64,000 bases of DNA from the NCBI GenBank assembly GCA_032433765.1, contig JAVIAB010000046.1:65852375-65916374 (forward strand), read 5' to 3'. The notes below the pieces were generated by a model that searched no databases, was not told the origin of the DNA, and was given only the letters and a program-made list of their open reading frames with translations. Position 1 is the stretch's first letter. Every line of letters starts with the position of its first letter. The translations under genes were made by a program, and so were the position numbers. Positions 58,401 through 64,000 of the stretch are shown in pieces. Source of the DNA: Megaustenia siamemsis (taxonomy: Eukaryota; Mollusca; Gastropoda; Stylommatophora; Ariophantidae).

Positions 58401-61400
58401 AGATGAGGTTGGCTTTGATCTAGTTAGAGAGAAATGGTCTACTGAGGAGATGAGGTTGGCTTTGATCTAGTTAGAGAGAAATGGTCTACTGAGGAGATGA
58501 GGTTGGCTTTGATCTAGTTAGAGAAATAGTCTACTGAGGAGATGAGGTTGGCTTTGGTCTAGTTAGAGAAATGGTCTACTGAGGAGATGAGTTTGGCTTT
58601 GATCTAGTTAGAGAAATAGTCTACTGAGGAGATGAGTTTGGCTTTGATCTAGTTAGAGAAATGGTCTACTGAGGAGATGAGTTTGGCTTTGATCTAGTTA
58701 GAGAAATAGTCTACTGAGGAGATGAGGTTGGCTTTGATCTAGTTAGAGAGAAATGGTCTACTGAGGAGATGAGTTTGGCTTTGATCTAGTTAGAGAAATG
58801 GTCTACTGAGGAGATGAGTTTGGCTTTGATCTAGTTAGAGAGAAATGGTCTACTGAGGAGATGAGTTTGGCTTTGATCTAGTTAGAGAAATGGTCTACTG
58901 AGGAGATGAGTTTGGCTTTGATCTAGTTAGAGAGAAATGGTCTACTGAGGAGATGAGTTTGGCTTTGATCTAGTTAGAGAGAAATGGTCTACTGAGGAGA
59001 TGAGTTTGGCTTTGATCTAGTAAAAAGAAATGGTCTACTGAGGAGATGAGTTTGGCTTTGATCTAGTTAGAGAGAAATGGTCTACTGAGGAGATGAGTTT
59101 GGCTTTGATCTAGTTAGAGAGAAATGGTCTACTGAGGAGATGAGTTTGGCTTTGATCTAGTTAAAGAGAAATGGTTTACTGATGAGATGAGTTTGGCTTT
59201 GATCTAGTTAGAGAGAAATGGTCTACTGAGGAGATGAGTTTGGCTTTGATCTAGTTTAGAGAAATGGTCTACTGAGGAGATGAGTTTGGCTTTGATCTAG
59301 TTAGAGAAATAGTCTACTGAGGACAAGAGTTTGGCTTTGATCTAGTTAGAGAAATGGTCTACTGAGGACAAGAGTTTGGCTTTGATCTAGTTAGAGAAAT
59401 GGTCTACTGAGGACAAGAGTTTGGCTTTGATCTAGTTAGAGAAATGGTCTACTGAGGACAAGAGTTTGGCTTTGATCTAGTTAGAGAGAAATGGTCTACT
59501 GAGGAGATGAGTTTGGCTTTGATCTAGTTAGAGAGAAATGGTCTACTGAGGAGATGAGTTTGGCTTTGATCTAGTTAGAGAAATGGTCTACTGAGGACAA
59601 GAGTTTGGCTTTGATCTAGTTAGAGAAATGGTCTACTGAGGACAAGAGTTTGGCTTTGATCTAGTTAGAGAAATGGTCTACTGAGGACAAGAGTTTGGCT
59701 TTGATCTAGTTAGAGAAATGGTCTACTGAGGAGATGAGGTTGGCTTTGATCTAGTTAGAGAAATGGTCTACTGAGGAGATGAGTTTGGCTTTGATCTAGT
59801 TAGAGAAATGGTCTACTGAGGACAAGAGTTTGGCTTTGATCTAGTTAGAGAAATGGCTTACTGAGGAGATGAGTTTGGCTTTGATCTAGTTAGAGAAATG
59901 GCTTACTGAGGAGATGAGGTTGGCTTTGATCTAGTTAGAGAAATGGCTTACTGAGGAGATGAGTTTGGCTTTGATCTAGTTAGAGAAATAGTCTACTGAG
60001 GAGATGAGGTTGGCTTTGATCTAGTTAGAGAAATGGCTTACTGAGGAGATGAGTTTGGCTTTGATCTAGTTAGAGAAATAGTCTACTGAGGAGATGAGGT
60101 TGGCTTTGATCTAGTTAGAGAAATGGCTTACTGAGGAGATGAGTTTGGCTTTGATCTAGTTAGAGAGAAATGGTCTACTGAGGACAAGAGTCTGGCTTTG
60201 ATCTAGTTAGAGAAATAGTCTACTGAGGAGATGAGGTTGGCTTTGATCTAGTTAGAGAAATGGTCTACTGAGGACAAGAGTTTGGCTTCGATCTAGTTAG
60301 AGAAATAGTCTACTGAGGAGATGAGGTTGGCTTTGATCTAGTTAGAGAAATGGTCTACTGAGGAGATGAGTTTGGCTTTGATCTAGTTAGAGAAATAGCT
60401 TACTGAGGAGATGAGGTTGGCTTTGATCTAGTTAGAGAGAAATAGTCTACTGAGGAGATGAGTTTGGCTTTGATCTAGTTAGAGAAATGGTCTACTGAGG
60501 ACAAGAGTTTGGCTTTGATCTAGTTAGAGAAATGGTCTACTGAGGAGATGAGTTTGGCTTTGATCTAGTTAGAGAAATGGTCTACTGAGGAGATGAGTTT
60601 GGCTTTGATCTAGTTAGAGAGAAAGGTCTACTGAGGAGATGAGTTTGGCTTTGATCTAGTTAGAGAGAAATGGTCTACTGAGGAGATGAGTTTGGCTTTG
60701 ATCTAGTTAGAGAAATGGTCTACTGAGGACAAGAGTTTGGCTTTGATCTAGTTAGAGAAATGGTCTACTGAGGACAAGAGTTTGGCTTTGATCTAGTTAG
60801 AGAAATGGTCTACTGAGGACAAGAGTTTGGCTTTGATCTAGTTAGAGAAATGGTCTACTGAGGACAAGAGGTTGGCTTTGATCTAGTTAGAGAAATGGTC
60901 TACTGAGGACAAGAGGTTGGCTTTGATCTAGTTAGAGAAATGGTCTACTGAGGACAAGAGGTTGGCTTTGATCTAGTTAGAGAAATGTCTACTGAGGAGA
61001 TGAGGTTGGCTTTGATCTAGTTAGAGAAATAGCTTACTGAGGACAAGAGGTTGGCTTTGATCTAGTTAGAGAAATAGCTTACTGAGGACAAGAGGTTGGC
61101 TTTGATCTAGTTAGAGAAATAGCTTACTGAGGACAAGAGGTTGGCTTTGATCTAGTTAGAGAAATAGCTTACTGAGGACAAGAGTTTGGCTTTGATCTAG
61201 TTAGAGAAATGGTCTACTGAGGACAAGAGTTTGGCTTTGATCTAGTTAGAGAAATAGCTTACTGAGGAGATGAGGTTGGCTTTGATCTAGTTAGAGAAAT
61301 AGCTTACTGAGGACAAGAGGTTGGCTTTGATCTAGTTAGAGAAATGGTCTACTGAGGACAAGAGGTTGGCTTTGATCTAGTTAGAGAAATGGTCTACTGA

Positions 61401-63055
61401 GGACAAGAGTTTGGCTTTGATCTAGTTAGAGAGAAATGGTCTACTGAGGACAAGAGGTTGGCTTTGATCTAGTTAGAGAAATGGTCTACTGAGGACAAGA
61501 GGTTGGCTTTGATCTAGTTAGAGAAATGGTCTACTGAGGACAAGAGGTTGGCTTTGATCTAGTTAGAGAAATGGTCTACTGAGGACAAGAGTTTGGCTTT
61601 GATCTAGTTAGAGAAATGGTCTACTGAGGACAAGAGGTTGGCTTTGATCTAGTTAGAGAAATGGTCTACTGAGGACAAGAGGTTGGCTTTGATCTAGTTA
61701 GAGAAATAGCTTACTGAGGACAAGAGGTTGGCTTTGATCTAGTTAGAGAAATGGTCTACTGAGGACAAGAGGTTGGCTTTGATCTAGTTAGAGAAATAGC
61801 TTACTGAGGACAAGAGGTTGGCTTTGATCTAGTTAGAGAAATAGCTTACTGAGGACAAGAGGTTGGCTTTGATCTAGTTAGAGAAATAGCTTACTGAGGA
61901 CAAGAGGTTGGCTTTGATCTAGTTAGAGAAATAGCTTACTGAGGACAAGAGGTTGGCTTTGATCTAGTTAGAGAAATGGTCTACTGAGGACAAGAGGTTG
62001 GCTTTGATCTAGTTAGAGAAATGGTCTACTGAGGAGATGAGGTTGGCTTTGATCTAGTTAGAGAGAAATGGTCTACTGAGGAGATGAGGTTGGCTTTGAT
62101 CTAGTTAGAGAGAAATGGTCTACTGAGGAGATGAGGTTGGCTTTGATCTAGTTAGAGAAATAGCTTACTGAGGACAAGAGGTTGGCTTTGATCTAGTTAG
62201 AGAAATAGCTTACTGAGGACAAGAGGTTGGCTTTGATCTAGTTAGAGAAATAGCTTACTGAGGACAAGAGGTTGGCTTTGATCTAGTTAGAGAAATGGTC
62301 TACTGAGGAGATGAGGTTGGCTTTGATCTAGTTAGAGAAATAGCTTACTGAGGACAAGAGGTTGGCTTTGATCTAGTTAGAGAAATAGCTTACTGAGGAC
62401 AAGAGGTTGGCTTTGATCTAGTTAGAGAAATAGCTTACTGAGGACAAGAGTTTGGCTTTGATCTAGTTAGAGAAATGGTCTACTGAGGACAAGAGGTTGG
62501 CTTTGATCTAGTTAGAGAAATGGTCTACTGAGGACAAGAGTTTGGCTTTGATCTAGTTAGAGAAATGGTCTACTGAGGAGATGAGTTTGGCTTTGATCTA
62601 GTTAGAGAAATAGCTTACTGAGGAGATGAGGTTGGCTTTGATCTAGTTAGAGAAATAGCTTACTGAGGAGATGAGGTTGGCTTTGATCTAGTTAGAGAAA
62701 TAGCTTACTGAGGAGATGAGGTTGGCTTTGATCTAGTTAGAGAAATGACTTACTGAGGAGATGAGGTTGGCTTTGATCTAGTTAGAGAGAATGGTCTACT
62801 GAGGAGATGAGGTTGGCTTTGATCTAGTTAGAGAGAAATGGTCTACTGAGGAGATGAGTTTGGCTTTGATCTAGTTAGAGAGAAATGGTCTACTGAGGAG
62901 ATGAGTTTGGCTTTGATCTAGTTAGAGAGAAATGGTCTACTGAGGAGATGAGTTTGGCTTTGATCTAGTTAGAGAGAAATGGTCTACTGAGGAGATGAGT
63001 TTGGCTTTGATCTAGTTAGAGAGAAATGGTCTACTGAGAACAAGAGGTTGATTTT
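52485..63055. repeat. 45/47-bp satellite-scale array, about 228 copies
   Basis: Units read AAATGGTCTACTGAGGAGAT and GGCTTTGATCTAGTTAGA, with a 2-bp GA indel (GTTAGAGAAA or GTTAGAGAGAAA) that makes the 45- and 47-bp forms. Other variants: AGTCTACTG, GGTCTACTG, GCTTACTG, GAGATGAG, GACAAGAG and TTTGGC/GTTGGC. Forms with GACAAGAGG and GCTTACTG concentrate at 59800-62500. Rare markers show block copying: CTAGTAAAAAGAAA at 55937, 57087 and 59017, each followed 140 bp later by GTTAAAGAGAAATGGTTTAC. The last unit is broken near 63040 and followed by inverted copies. Confidence 0.96.
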
Positions 63056-63154
63056 TTCTCTAACTAGATCAAAGCCAAACTCTTGTCCTCAGTAGACCAT
63101 TTCTCTCTAACTAGATCAAAGCCAACCTCATCTCCTCAGTAGACCATTTCTCTT
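63056..63154 (-). repeat. Two inverted copies of the 47-bp unit (fold-back end)
   Basis: After GAACAAGAGGTTGATTTTTT the unit reappears reverse-complemented: TCTCTAACTAGATCAAAGCC, TCTTGTCCTCAGTAGACCAT, then a second inverted copy with CTCATCTCCTCAGTAG, ending TTTCTCTTAAATAG. The array therefore ends in an inverted repeat with almost no spacer and could form a long hairpin. It may be biological or an assembly artefact. Confidence 0.93.
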
Positions 63155-63158
63155 AAAT

Positions 63159-64000
63159 AGACATGTCTTTATTCAGCAACATAAACTTAGACATGTCATT
63201 ATTTAGCAACATAAACTTTGTCATGTCATTATTTAGCAACATAAACTTTGTCATGTCATTATTTAGCAACATAAACTTAGACATGTCATTATTTAGCAAC
63301 ATAAACATTGTCATGTCATTATTTAGCAACATAAACTTAGACATGTCATTATTCAGCAACATAAACTTAGACATGTCATTATTTAGCAACATAAACTTTG
63401 TCATGTCATTATTTAGCAACATAAACTTAGACATGTCATTATTTAGCAACATAAACATTGTCATGTCATTATTTAGCAACATAAACTTAGACATGTCAAT
63501 ATTTAACAACATAATCTTAGACATGTCAATATTTAGCAGCATCAACTTAGACATGTCAATATTTAGCAACATAAACTTAGACATGTCAATATTTAACAAC
63601 ATAAACTTAGACATGTCAATATTTAGCAGCATCAACTTAGACATGTCATTATTTAGCAACATAAACTTAGACATGTCAATATTTAACAAAATAAACTTAG
63701 ACATGTCAATATTTAGCAGCATCAACTTAGACATGTCAATATTTAGCAACATAAACTTAGACATGTCATTATTTAACAACATAAACTTAGACATGTCATT
63801 ACTTAGCAACATAATTTTTGTCATATTATTTTTTAGCAACATAAACTTAGACATGTCATTATTTAGCAACATAAACTTAGACATGTCATTATTTTAGCAA
63901 CATAAACTTTGTCATATCATTATTTAACAACATAAACTTAGACATGTCATTACTTAGCAACATAATTTTTGTCATATCATTATTTAGCAACATAAACTTA
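63159..64000. repeat. 30-bp minisatellite, about 28 copies, continuing beyond the window
   Basis: Units read ACATGTCATTATTTAGCAAC and ATAAACTTAG, with TTTGTC, ATTGTC, CAATATTTAAC and GCAGCATC variants. The period of 30 leaves both strands open (10-residue repeats such as MSLFSNINLD). No start context, splice context or family resemblance suggests coding. Confidence 0.95.

Noticed and set aside
63153..63897. Open frames of about 244 codons on both strands at the right edge
   Set aside because: 30-bp repeat units translated as ten-residue repeats. Equal openness on both strands argues for an artefact of period and AT-rich composition.
1..64000. CRISPR array
   Set aside because: The repeats are direct tandem units without unique spacers, in a spliced animal gene.

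Overview
This is animal (metazoan) nuclear DNA, not bacterial. It is AT-rich and carries a spliced gene with GT..AG introns, fragments of several non-LTR retrotransposons and a pogo/Tigger-like DNA transposon remnant. No species marker is visible. A lophotrochozoan such as a mollusc is my low-confidence guess.

The only host gene I can support is a class I unconventional myosin of the MYO1B/MYO1A type on the + strand. Six exons are legible: 5867-5932, 14410-14477, 18601-18817, 26845-26994, 32048-32116 and 37195-37281. Spliced in order, they read without a frame break from the end of the motor domain (NPNYIRCIK) through the converter and into the calmodulin-binding neck, with three complete IQ motifs and the first half of a fourth. 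The start of the motor lies left of the window. The rest of the neck and the TH1 membrane-binding tail lie right of it. Coding sequence is about 1% of the window.

About 80% of the window is intronic tandem repeat: roughly 35 minisatellites with mostly unrelated units of 7-67 bp, often abutting one another. The largest are a 45/47-bp array of about 10.5 kb (52485-63055), a 55-bp array of about 4 kb (42591-46655), a 55-bp array of about 3.8 kb (2019-5794), a 44-bp array of about 3.4 kb (14497-17862), a 36-bp array of about 3 kb (9151-12135), a 54-bp array of about 2.7 kb (34446-37150) and a 30-bp array of about 2.6 kb (47011-49610). Many have block duplications above the unit level. Long open frames inside them arise because the units are multiples of three without stops; I do not call them genes.

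Inserted between or inside arrays are mobile-element remnants. Two copies of the same roughly 1-kb RTE-like 3' fragment lie at 7361-8399 and 27717-28752. A second non-LTR family lies at 29133-30281. A third, at 30321-31190, has a fourth nested inside it (30771-30960). A Penelope-like or hammerhead-like remnant lies near 31320-31670. An 871-bp pogo/Tigger-like internal-deletion element with TA target duplications sits at 13022-13892.

The most interesting signals are these. The 67-bp minisatellite that opens the window appears to be an amplified piece of the second retrotransposon's reverse-transcriptase ORF. Several arrays have amplified splice-site-like sequence in the sense of the host gene, notably 42591-46655, which holds about 74 near-ideal 3' splice modules, and the arrays on both sides of the 18601-18817 exon. 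The 10.5-kb array ends in a fold-back inversion.
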